DNA of 64,000 nucleotides from Berberis thunbergii (Eukaryota; Streptophyta; Magnoliopsida; Ranunculales; Berberidaceae). Made by a program: the position numbers and the translations under genes. The stretch lies in NCBI GenBank assembly GCA_003290165.1, contig QNQO01000811.1, positions 124,001 to 188,000 of the forward strand, in the 5' to 3' direction. Under the pieces are notes generated by a model. It searched no databases and was not told the origin of the DNA. It was given only the letters and a program-made list of their open reading frames with translations. Positions 1-9,075 of this stretch are shown here, piece by piece; within the stretch, counting starts at the first letter, position 1; every line of letters begins with the position of its first letter.

Positions 1-189
1 CACCACCATTTATGTTGAAGGACTACCACCATTTTTTGAATCTGCTAAAGGACACCACCAATAAAATTGTCATTTCTTCATTTCCCTTCCTATTCTTTTA
101 ATTTCTTCTCATATTTTCACAGGAAGAACACCACCACGCCCCACCTCCCATCGGTTACACCGCCTTTTGTTGCCTTCATTCTCTCTTCC

Positions 190-400
190 CTTCTCCTTTC
201 TTCTCATGAACAACCCCTTTTCCGGCTTCATTCTCTCCTCCCCTCTCTTTTCTTCCTCTTTTCTCATGAACAACCCCATCCCCGCCTTATGAACACCCAT
301 CACTGCTTTCTTTATCTCATATCCTCTTTTTTTTTCTCTTCATCTCCTAGCTTCTCATGAACAACCCCATCTCTGCCTTCTTTCTCTCTTCCCCTCTTCT
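190..400. repeat. C/T-rich tandem repeat with TTCTCATGAACAACCCC units
   Basis: The block TTCTCATGAACAACCCC recurs three times, near 200, 260 and 352, separated by pyrimidine-rich spacers of unequal length. A 97-codon frame over this tract is an artefact of its composition and shows no domain. Confidence 0.6.
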
Positions 401-429
401 TCTCTTCTATTCTTTTTTAGACTACACAC

Positions 430-2354
430 CTCCACATTTTTTTAAGTTTTGAATGTTTATGTTATGAAAAAGCTTGTTTCCATTAACGTTTTGTTCTCCT
501 CCTCCATCACAATTGCTTCTCTGTTGCAAATGAAAATTGCTCATAATACTTGAATTGAACAACAAAAAAAAATCCCTATCACAAGCTAAAGTAAAAAATA
601 AAAAAATAGCATTTTGTGTTGAGACCAAATCAGTACACCAAAATGATGGATTTAAGAATGAAATTAATTACAAATCTTACAACCCGTGTTCAAAACAAAT
701 GACATTGACTGGTCTATAGCATTTGTTTATTTATATTTTAGAAAATTCCAATGGAGAAACAAATTGAAGACAATGCTCTAAAAGTGTCGAAGTGCTATGC
801 TGAAACCACTTTAAATAATAGATTTTCATTCCCTATGTAATCAACCAAGTTCTCCCATCGAAATGATCCACCACTTTGGATGAATAATTTAGAACATCCT
901 AAAGGACTTACTATTTCTTAGCATCATAGTGACCCCACCAATTTAGATTACATAAATGGAACTATAATTTTGGGTTCAATCTAGATCATTTAGGTGACCT
1001 GTTAATTCTTTTACAATAGAAATATTTTCTTGAAATAGAGAAAAGAGTTAGTGTGTGTCTGGAAAGCAAGTGTCTCAAAATGCTAAGCGACCACGAGTTA
1101 GTGACATGAAGAAACTGTGAGATTTGAATCTTGAAAACATGCATTTCATATATTGTTAAATATCTCAAAGTCATTTAGTACACAAGTTTGAGCACGGGTA
1201 AATTGTTTTGGCAGCATGTTGGGTTTTAAATGTGCATGTGAGTTTAATTGGTTGATTATGGATCTTTTTACAAAACATGTTGAAAACACACTTATACGAT
1301 AAATTTTCGTCAAGAAGCATACTTAGAAAATAATGGAAAAGCTTGAGGTGCTTAGTGAAAATCTTATGAAGTTGTACGAATAAAACATAAATATGGGATA
1401 GGATTGCCACCTCATGCTCTATAAGCAATACATGGAAATGAGTCCCTTATCCTCATCTTCTTAATTTTACAAGCAAAAAGCTCCCAAAGAGAAAGAATTA
1501 CAACAATTCCCTCGAAGAAAACTTTAGTCTGTCTCACATTCCAGACGTTAAAAGTGGAATGATAGATGTTATAGTATCATCTCACATTCTAGACGTTAAA
1601 AAGCAGAATGGTGATTAGTATGTGTATGTTTGTAGCATTGAAATTTGAATTATAAATTGTGTTAGTCGTTTTCTCTGTATGACTTCATAATACTCACTGA
1701 GCTTGTGGATAACTCACTCATCTCATGATTTCATTTTCAGGTCTTCAGCTATAGGCGGTCCATTGTGCAGCTATAGTCTTTTAGAGGGGTCAAGTTTTGT
1801 GTCTTATGCTTCTTTAGTTTGTATCAGTAGCATGTATATTTTGTGCAAATGTTTTTAGTTGTAAATTAGGGAAATATTCTCTTTGTTTTTGGATCAAAAC
1901 TGATGTTGTTTAAGCCAGTGTTGCATCTCAGTAAATAGTATTATTTCATTTTCTAGATGTTATTTTCAAGTCATATTAATTGAAGTTTTGTTCACATCAC
2001 ATTCAGGAGGCGGGTCCCACTCGACCACCTGGAATGAGGCGTGACAGAAACTACCAAAAAGGACCATCAGAAGGGATCACATATCTGAAACCTAGAACTT
2101 GAGTGAGCGACATGGCAAAAACCACCAAGAAGGACCTTGATGAGGAGGAGGTTAAGTTTTGGCTTTTGTGCATGCATGCATAGTATATAAAAACATAACA
2201 AGTAAAAGTTGCACACTAATCTCTAGTTGCATACTGAATACTTCCATTTGCGGATTCATGCGAGCTCCAAACTCACAATCGCTGACTAAAATGCGAGTTT
2301 AATAACAAAAATCGCAGCAGCAACTACGACCCTATCCAAAATCGCCTAGAAAGA
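430..2354. other. Gene-free stretch with one short direct duplication (1531-1610)
   Basis: No coding potential beyond short random frames. A block reading CTCACATTC, then CAGACGTTAAAA or TAGACGTTAAAA, occurs twice in 80 bases (1531-1610). Otherwise it is AT-rich sequence with no signal I can name. Confidence 0.5.
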
Positions 2355-2740
2355 CTATTACGCAATGGCACATGCGATCTTAATCATTACATTCGCATGA
2401 TCTACGATATAACAAAAACTAGACTCTGTCCGTTTTTTTAATTTTTTGTTTGAGCTAAATTTAAAAAAATTGTAATTTCTATGGTTTAGGTACACTCTTA
2501 AGAGATAAAATCTATTGTCAAAACAAAATTTTGACATTGTCTTCAAGCATCTATATTTCTTGTCCAAAATGTGGCTTGACAATAGATTTTATTTGTTAAG
2601 AGTTTATTTAAACCATAGAAATGCAAAAAGTTAAAATTTGACTTAAACAATTTTTGTTTTAAATGAATAGAGTCTGGTTTTTGTTCCATCGCAGTGGTAC
2701 CTGTGATTGGGATAATTAGGATCGCAGGTGCCACTGCATT
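2355..2740. repeat. Long imperfect foldback (inverted repeat, loop about 54 bases)
   Basis: The arm at about 2411-2521 (from AACAAAAACTAGACTCTG to TCTATTGTCAA) is complementary to about 2576-2686 (from TTGACAATAGA to AGAGTCTGGTTTTTGTT). The pairing extends outward in weaker form to GGCACATGCGATC at about 2366 and GATCGCAGGTGCC at about 2720. The loop lies at about 2522-2575. The structure is typical of foldback MITEs; no target duplication was established because it lies inside another repeat. Confidence 0.65.
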
Positions 2741-3155
2741 TAGGGCATTTACTGCGACTATTAAAATCACGTTCGCACCCTCAGTAATGATTTTTGTTGT
2801 TGTGTTTGCATGGTCCCCTGCGTTTGGGTATCTCTTGAAAAGGATTGGTCTTTATCGCATGGTCCATTGTGATGTGGGGTATTTCTATCCTCCTATTATT
2901 TCCACTTTTTCCTTTGTCTATGAAAAACAAATGCGAATATTGAAAAACACCAGCAACCTTTTAGGAAGTGGTGATGCACACATTGAAAAACCACCATGGT
3001 TGTATAATCACAAGAAAATTAATTTGGAAGACAAATAAAATTAATTGGGAAGACAAATAGAATTGTTTTGGAAAACAAATGTCATTTAAGTTGAGCATCA
3101 TAAAAAGGGAGTAGTCTATTAGTATTCATCACCAATTCAAGATAAAGAAGAAAAG

Positions 3156-3472
3156 ATGAAGAGAAAAAGGATGATGTTCAAAGAAGAAAACTTAGATGAA
3201 GAATGGGATGAAATGGGCATTTTGGAAGACGACACTTTCTTGGATGAGGACCCCACTCGTCTTCAAATGGTGAGGAAGACGATGTTGAGGAAGAACAATT
3301 AGAGGATAAGGAAGATAGTGAATCATCATTGTCATCTGATGAGGACGATGATGATGGTGATGGTGGGAATTCTTTAGTGGACTACTACTCTTCCTATGAA
3401 GAGGGAACGTCGCCCCCTGAAGAACTTTTTTTAGTGCCTCCTAGACAATTAATGTATTTTTATAATACTTAA
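3156..3472 (+). pseudogene. Small acidic ORF with one frameshift, unidentified
   Basis: An ATG at 3156 opens a frame starting MKRKRMMFKEENLDEEWDE, which continues acidic and then stops. A second frame takes over at about 3265 and runs through a strongly acidic segment (EEEQLEDKEDSESS, then DEDDDDGDGG) to a stop at 3470-3472. Together they would give roughly 100 residues, basic at the N-terminus and then Asp/Glu/Ser-rich. I see no catalytic motif and do not recognise a family. It lies near the right end of the terminal-inverted-repeat element, so it may be a decayed accessory ORF of that element. A random acidic run within low-complexity sequence is also possible. Confidence 0.3.
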
Positions 3473-4099
3473 AAATATTAATGCAAATATTAATGTTTAA
3501 TGTATATTTTAATGTTTTTTTTTTGTGTTTTTGTATTATATATATAAAATTTCAATGTGTGTTTGTTAATTCATGACAATTTGTTGTGAAGAAAATAATA
3601 GAGGAAAAGAAAAAATAGTCGTCGATCGAGTGAAGTGGAAGGGATAGGTGGTGCAGTCGATAGTGGCAGGGTGGTGGTTGATGGAAAAGAGAGGGAAATA
3701 AGAGGAGAAAAATAAGAAGAAGAAAAAGAAAACCAAATAGAAAAAAATAGAAAAAAGAAGAGGCAGAAAAAGAAATTTGACCGACGTCGAGGGCAGGGTG
3801 ATGGGGGTGCTTGATGGAGAAGAGAGGCAGAGATAAGGAGGTTAGGATTTTTTGTTTATATTGGTGGTATCCTTCAATAGTGGTAGTGTCCTTAAAAAAA
3901 GGTGATGATGTTCTTTAAAAAGTAGAGGATTGGTGGTGTCTATAAGTGAAATGATAGTGTTATTTAGCAATACCCTTTACATATTTAGTCTTTGGGCATG
4001 GCTATAATTTCAAGACAGCTCTAATACATAAAATGGCTAAGAACAATTTCGTACACAAAATTTCAAGTCAATTTCCTTGACATCCAAAGAATTTTAAGT

Positions 4100-4240
4100 A
4101 AATTTTCATGAGTCGTTCTAGGTGGCAAGGGAGGGGGTTTGACCCCCCCATCTCCCTCGAGATTCACATGGGTGCGCATCTCGAGGGGGATGGAGGGTCA
4201 CACTCCCTCCCTCGCCATTTAGAATCACTGAATTTTCATT
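4100..4240. repeat. Foldback hairpin 1 of a three-hairpin cluster
   Basis: The left arm (4100-4165, containing GGCAAGGGAGGGGG and TCTCCCTCGAGAT) pairs with the right arm (4176-4240, containing ATCTCGAGGGGGATGGAGGG and CCCTCCCTCGCC) around a short loop. Arms of about 65 bases show several mismatches. It shares boxes (GCGAGGGAGG, CTCGAG, ATTTAGAAT) with the two hairpins that follow. Confidence 0.8.
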
Positions 4241-4261
4241 GACTAAAAAAAAAAAGAACCC

Positions 4262-4405
4262 GTCTAAATGGTGAGGAAACTAGCGAGGGAGGGGGGTGCA
4301 ACCCTCCATCCCCCTCTGGATGCGCGAAATAGATGGAATACATGCATCCCGAGGGGGATGAAGGGTTGCACCCCCTCCCTCGCTGGTTTCCTCGCCATTT
4401 AGAAT
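4262..4405. repeat. Foldback hairpin 2 of a three-hairpin cluster
   Basis: The left arm begins TCTAAATGGTGAGGAAAC and continues through AGCGAGGGAGG and TGCAACCCTCCATCCCCCTC. The right arm mirrors it through GAGGGGGATGAAGGGTTGCA, CCTCCCTCGCT, GGTTTCCTCGCCATTTAGA. Arms are about 60 bases, with a loop near 4322-4348. Confidence 0.85.
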
Positions 4406-4423
4406 TTATGAAAAAAGAAATAA

Positions 4424-4645
4424 GATTTCTAAAAGAGAGATTCTAAATGTCGAGGGAAAGGGCGAGGAAATCAGCGAGGGAAATGAGCTGGCGAGGTGAG
4501 AGCCGTTCATTTCCCTCGAGATCCGTGCGTTGACTTTTTCACGCGAATCTCGAGGGAAATGAACGACTCTCACCTCGCCAGCTCATTTCCCTCGCTGATT
4601 TCCTCGCCCTTTCCCTCGACATTTAGAATTTCTCTTTCTAAAAAG
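4424..4645. repeat. Foldback hairpin 3, nearly perfect arms of about 100 bases
   Basis: The left arm (about 4424-4524) and right arm (about 4545-4645) are almost perfectly complementary through ATTCTAAATGTCGAGGGAAA, GGGCGAGGAAATCAGCGAGG, GAAATGAGCTGGCGAGGTGA and TTCATTTCCCTCGAGAT. I count only a few mismatches. The loop holds a weaker internal pairing (CGTGCG with CGCG). The unusually clean arms suggest it is the youngest of the three. Such a transcript would form a long dsRNA-like stem. A frame at 4496-4921 crosses this hairpin and the repeats after it and is not considered a gene. Confidence 0.9.
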
Positions 4646-4714
4646 GAACTTTCCAAATCCTCAGTTGCCTTTAACCTATCCACCGGTTCGAAATTAGAAA
4701 CCTGCATCACAGCG

Positions 4715-4890
4715 GTTGATTTCGGTAAACAAAGGAAGTCAGCCATCAATGTATTTATGTATATCTGTAAACAAAGGAAGTCAGCCATCAATGTATTGAT
4801 TTCGGTAAACAAAGGAAGTCAGCCAAAGGAAGTCAGCCATCAATGTATTGATTTCGGTAAACAAAGGAAGTCAGCCATCAATGTATTTAC
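4715..4890 (+). repeat. Tandem repeat, core AAACAAAGGAAGTCAGCC
   Basis: Four fuller copies and one partial copy of a roughly 40-base unit, GATTTCGGTAAACAAAGGAA then GTCAGCCATCAATGTATT. One copy is shortened so that the core AAGGAAGTCAGCC repeats immediately (about 4811-4840). It begins some 70 bases after hairpin 3. Confidence 0.85.
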
Positions 4891-5041
4891 GAGATTGTGC
4901 TTCCAATTGACGCTTCATTAGTCGTTCTTGTTCGACAGAATCGAAGGGAGGCTGATTTCCACTACCTCTTCCAATTCTTCATCCTAATCGTTCTTTTGTT
5001 GATCGTCGACAAAGACAAGAACCCTCTCCTTCCTTCTTCAA

Positions 5042-5894
5042 ATGAACACTATACAACCATTCACTGCTTGGTGGAACCAAAAATCTGGGCCGAGTTATGT
5101 GTCCACCCATATCAAAACCATGAACGCCTATTACTGCTCCTATCTCATTGATGACAACAATTTTTGTAGGCAATCTCTGCCCAAAATACGTTTCAAGTTC
5201 AGTATTGGTTCGATACAAAAATGGTTTGCAACTATGGATGGCGACACCACTCCCATTAATCTTTGAGAACACAGTTCGCAAGGAAAAAGTAGAGTTCTTG
5301 GTTCCTCTATCTTGCTTTTTGTGTCCTACCCAGTGCCTTCGTGAAGTTCAAATTATTATGAATTGGCTTGTTTCGTTCCATTCTGTTTATCCTCAATTCA
5401 GAGAAACGCTCCACTACACCAAATTGGCATTTTTGTAACAATCCAAAAAACAGTATCACTTTTGAAGTGTAACAATCCACCTAACAATTTTACACATTTA
5501 TACAAAACAAAATAATACAATAATTGTATCACCATGAAGAGTATGGTTATAAAAGTGATACTATTCATGGTGATCCAACTTATTGTATCATTTTTTTTGT
5601 TACTGTTTTTCATTTTTTTAACTAAATTTAGTTTTGACTTGAAATTGTTTGGTGGATTGTAACATCTCAAAAGTGATATTGTTTTGAGAGTTGTTACAAA
5701 AGTGCCAATTTGGTGTAGTGCTCGAACGAAAACTTTCAAGGTTGGCCAACAAGTCAGCCATGCATGCTGCTTTCAAAACAATCGATGATGATGATTCTGA
5801 TGACGATGAAAGTAACATAATCATTGAAGTAGATATTGAGGTTGTGACCAGGGTGGAACACGATGGAACTCATAGAGAAGGAGGAAAAGAATGA
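5042..5894 (+). pseudogene. N-terminal part of a RING-type gene, split by a CACTA MITE
   Basis: Before the MITE, an open frame starts MNTIQPFTAWWNQKSGPSYV (5042) and appears to shift frame near 5155 into one reading FVGNLCPKYVSSSVLVRY (from 5148). That frame runs to the MITE at 5412. Counting the MITE (309 bases) plus one 3-base target duplication as inserted gives 312 bases, a multiple of three. The frame therefore continues without a stop from 5411 into 5724-5894 (ERKLSRLANKSAMHAAFKTI, an acidic DDDDSDDDES run, then a stop). A further one-base shift near 5860 would connect it to the RING-H2 frame beginning at 5863. The RING family places substrate-binding sequence upstream of the RING, so this is plausibly its N-terminal half. 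The joining is inference; the frame arithmetic is seen. Two frameshifts plus the MITE make it a pseudogene in this state. Confidence 0.55.
5412..5720. mobile_element. Non-autonomous CACTA-type MITE, 309 bp
   Basis: It begins CACTACACCAAATTGGCA and ends with the complement TGCCAATTTGGTGTAGTG. Inverted similarity continues inward for about 85 bases, and the centre is itself partly palindromic (CACCATGAAGAG and TATTCATGGTG). It is flanked by CTC at 5409-5411 and 5721-5723, the 3-base duplication expected of the CACTA superfamily. There is no coding capacity. It interrupts the reading frame of the RING-type gene. Confidence 0.9.
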
Positions 5895-6222
5895 TGGGTG
5901 TGATTCTGAGTTGCCTGAAGTAGTAGTCTTCCCTCTGAAGTCTATGTTAGTGAATTTTGAGAACAAAGATGAGTTGTGTATGGACTTGAAGGACACTTGC
6001 ATGATTTGCATGGATCACTTCAATGTTGACAACAGAATCATCAGTTTTTTGCCCTGCTCGCATATCTATCACAGGTCATGCATAATTGAGTGGTTGACAC
6101 AGACCACAACCTGTCCGATATGTAGATTCCAGTTACCTTCCCAGTATAATGTAATTTTTTTTTTCATTCTGTTTGTAATGTATTCAAGCATTGTGTGCTC
6201 GATCAGTTTAATTTCCGAATGA
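5863..6222 (+). CDS. RING-H2 finger protein, probable E3 ubiquitin ligase (likely relic)
   Basis: A single open frame of 119 residues carries a complete RING-H2 signature at about residues 45-88: C-x2-C-x15-C-x1-H-x2-H-x2-C-x10-C-x2-C, reading CMIC ... LPCSHIYHRSC ... CPIC. All eight zinc ligands are present, with the usual Ile after the second residue of the first pair and the Trp in EWL before the last pair. RING-H2 proteins of this kind recruit E2 enzymes for ubiquitin transfer. The N-terminus starts at MELIEKEEKN, but family members normally carry a longer upstream region, which lies in another frame across 5042-5894 and is broken by the MITE. After the RING the frame runs into a hydrophobic tail (FFFILFVMYSSIVC), probably read-through of non-coding sequence. 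The finger itself is sound; expression as a working protein is doubtful. Confidence 0.7.
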   Translation: MELIEKEEKNDGCDSELPEVVVFPLKSMLVNFENKDELCMDLKDTCMICMDHFNVDNRIISFLPCSHIYHRSCIIEWLTQTTTCPICRFQLPSQYNVIFFFILFVMYSSIVCSISLISE

Positions 6223-7285
6223 TTTTAGTTTCTTAAAATATGTCATAAGGTAATGAAAAAGTTCATGCCTCAAAATGGTCGGTAAATACTCATATCTAAT
6301 CACCAACAGAAGAGTTTAAACAATATTTAGATTTAATTTGTGGGGTTCTGACATTGGAACACATACTGTAACGTGTTCTAAGATCTGGCAAAACAATATG
6401 AGATTTTGATTGAAATCCAGGTGTTTTTTGCTGCTGTGGTCTTGGTATTTATCTGATTTTTCTTGGGTTTTCTTCAATATATAATGTCTTTATCACCTTC
6501 TCAAACTGTCCAAACTGAGTCATGAAAAATAGCGGGTAGCATTCACCATTTGGTTTCTAAATCTAATTAATATTTTATCTTTATTATCTTTATGCTAATA
6601 TATTTAATTTGAAATGTTGTACTTTTGTTCGGTTCTGATGTCGGGCAGAATAACGATTATTTTACAGGCTAATAGCAACAGATAATTGACAAGGAATAAC
6701 ACAAAATGATAGCCCAAAACACAAAGAAATAGCTCTAATGTTTAATCAAATAACTCAAATCAAATGTCTCTCTAAAATCAGCCCACAAGCCGGGCTTTAT
6801 AGCTAAAACTCGTGATTATTAAAAAAAATTCAAAAATAGAAAAACCCCAATAATCATGCTAAAATAAAATACGTAATAAAAGAAATAAACTGTCAGAAAT
6901 CTGACCCAAATTGGGTTCAAAATCACTTCCCAAATAATAATTGAAATATTACCATAAAAGAAAAAAAAACTACTAAATTTGTGGATTCGGAAAGGAAAAC
7001 AGTGGATTTTGGCTTCAAAAAGATGTGCAACGAGCAAAGATGGTTGACCACGACGTGTGCATTGAAAAGAGCTTTCCGAATTGGGGTCGTTTGCGCAATT
7101 CTGATACTCGTAGCCAAAGTTATGGCCAAAATACTAAAACGCACCCAAAACTGCCAAATTAGAAAGAAATTTTTTTTATGATTTTTGCCATTTTTGTGCT
7201 GATCTGCTAATTCAAGATATTTTAGTGCCAAAAACGTGCTATTTGACACAGTATCATCTGACTCAGATCCTTCTGCATCAGGTTC
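6223..7285. other. Non-coding, repeat-like sequence
   Basis: No supported gene. The part from about 6640 to 7220 reads like decayed retrotransposon LTR sequence, but I could not find a second copy or clean ends in this window, so I do not assign it. Confidence 0.35.
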
Positions 7286-7410
7286 CAAATTTAGAAAAAC
7301 GTAACTCGAACAGGATCCGGTCCGATTCGGATTCCCTCATTTTCAACATTGAGACCGAACCTAACTCAGACCATTTAGAATGGTCTGGTTCCTATAGTTC
7401 CACAAGGAGG
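7286..7410. repeat. Fragment similar to the hAT-type element at 29402
   Basis: Order and content (GGTTCCAAATTTAG, AACTCGAACAGG, GATTCGGATTCCCTC, GAACCTAACTCAGACC) match the first 140 bases of the hAT-type element at 29402 (GGTTCCAAATTTTGAGG, ATTCGGATCGATTCCTC, GAACCTAACTCGAATCG). The terminal bases TAGGGGTGGG are missing, so this is a truncated copy. A reading frame at 7225-7503 over it is not a gene. Confidence 0.5.
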
Positions 7411-8223
7411 AACAATTACAATCCTACTGAGTTTATTCTTAAAAGAAGCAACTCTAACCCCTCGAACAACGACCTGTTCCTTGCACTCTTTCCTTTGCCT
7501 TGAACAAGCTTTCAATGAAAAATGTGATCCAATGATTATCAAAGAAGATGGGGACTTGTGTTTAGACATGGAAGGCTACTCTAGTCCATCAGAAGCTTCT
7601 ATATAAGCTTCGCTCCCTTTTCTTTTTCTCAATATAATGTCTTTTTGTTACACCAATTATAACAAAGAAAAAACACTTTATTTTTTTTATACCGAGCGTG
7701 ATGAGTAAGATCGGACAAACCCCCATCTAATCCACAAAGTAGTTTCCTGCTTAACAAAAGCTCTCCTAGGTTCGGGTTCTAACTCTATAAAATTTTTATT
7801 GAGAAATGTTGGCATCACACACTCAAGGAGGGACGCCGATCTGAAAATGACAACCCTAGATTTGATGAATGGAAAAAAAAATGGTTGGAGAAGAATTAAT
7901 AGAGAATACATACCAAGCAACAATGAGAGGATAAATGTTGGAAATGAAAGGTTGAGACAGACCCTGATCGTGCTGCTTCAAGTCAATTGGGGGTGATGCT
8001 GGTGAGTTGGGTTGTGGGTTAGTGTTGGTTCATGAGGGGTGGGTTCAACTGATTCGAACCTTACCATCTCTTCATGCTTGGAAGAATAGGTTCAGGGAAA
8101 TGAAAGTGAGGAAAATGGTGTTCAAAACAGTTGGGCTTCAATTGAATCAAACCCCACCATGTTTTGTTTTCTAACTTGTAGGACAGTGTGAAGCAAAACA
8201 ACCATCGAATCCAAATTTATATA
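7411..8223. other. Non-coding stretch left of element A
   Basis: No coding sequence, RNA gene or clear repeat end that I can support. AT-rich flanking DNA. Confidence 0.4.
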
Positions 8224-8755
8224 TGATGCGTTAAAAAATCATCCTCCTGTGAGTTTGACCTGCAAAACAAATGTTAGACTGCTAAAGACCACCTTTTGGT
8301 GGCCGAAGGCACTCCGATGCTTAAGTCAACAACTGTGTTTGAAGAAGGAAATAAATCTGGATAAAACTCAGTTAAAGTTGCATACATGTGATAAATGTTA
8401 CCTTTACCTTTTATAATAAAAGGTCGAGGTTAATTCTCTACGTGACTTAACCATGTGAGGCACAACGGAAGGAGACGTTTCTTGTAACAATCTCCTCTTT
8501 AATGGAGATGCGTCCGTGGAGGTGTACTCCCTCCACGACTCTTTTTTGTGCAACATTCCTCTTCTTTATGAGAGAACTCATGTCAGGCCTGGATTTGGGC
8601 TTTGATTATATCTTCTTGTAGTGGGTCTCTATGGTTGGCTTTAACCTTCTTGGGTTTTACGAGCCGACCTAATAGATGGGACGCCAAATCCTCGCGATGG
8701 ATATTCTCTGCGACATGTATGGCCGCGATGATCAATATATTTTGATGTATCATTA
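8224..8755 (-). repeat. Left LTR of element A (3' LTR in element orientation)
   Basis: Begins TGATGCG and ends GTATCATTA (ancestrally CA, as in the other copy). It aligns along its length with 22897-23126 plus 30794-31102: shared blocks include AATCATCCTCCTGTGAGTTT, GGCCGAAGGCACTCCGATGC, CTCAGTTAAAGTTGCATAC and TTTTTTGTGCAAC. The divergence is clearly larger than that between the LTRs of element B, so A is the older insertion. Confidence 0.85.
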
Positions 8756-9075
8756 GCTACTCCCTCTTTAGTTAGTGAGTATGCTGACGTGGCCACTAAC
8801 TTCGTGACAATTTGTTTTTTAATTCCATCATTGTGTTGTATTTAATGTTGTCAGTAACTTTTTGCGGGTTGGTGTCTCGTTTCTTTGCTTGTCCATTCGT
8901 TTTTGTACACATTTTTTGGATTTCATGTAGCCATCATATCTCGCACACAGTCCCTTCATTGCTTAGACCTATAAAAGGGAACGTGATGGGTTTGTTTTCC
9001 CTCTTTATGCTATCTTTGAAATTAGGGTTTGTTTCTTCATTCGTCTTCTTCATTCTCTTGTTTTTCTATTCCTTA

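Larger units (their letters stand above)
1..3972. mobile_element. Diverged terminal-inverted-repeat DNA transposon, left end at or beyond window start
   Basis: The first 80 bases, rich in CACCACC blocks and followed by a C/T-rich tract, recur in reverse complement at about 3850-3972, where GGTGGTGTC and GTGGTAGTGTCC blocks follow an A/G-rich tract. The outer right end reads TTTAGCAATACCC, a style of terminus common in plant Mutator-like and related elements. The left terminus is probably cut off by the window, so no target duplication can be checked. The interior holds a foldback sequence (2355-2740) and a broken acidic ORF (3156-3472), but no recognisable transposase. The element boundary and class are inference; the inverted similarity of the two ends is seen. 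Confidence 0.4.

Noticed and set aside
4496..4921. 141-codon ORF as a protein with KQRKSAINV repeats
   Set aside because: It is the translation of hairpin 3 plus the tandem repeat; the repeat period is not constant in codons and no start context is supported.
4979..5281. 100-codon minus-strand ORF opposite the RING-type gene
   Set aside because: It is the shadow of the plus-strand frame that joins the RING gene across the MITE; the plus strand has the better argument.
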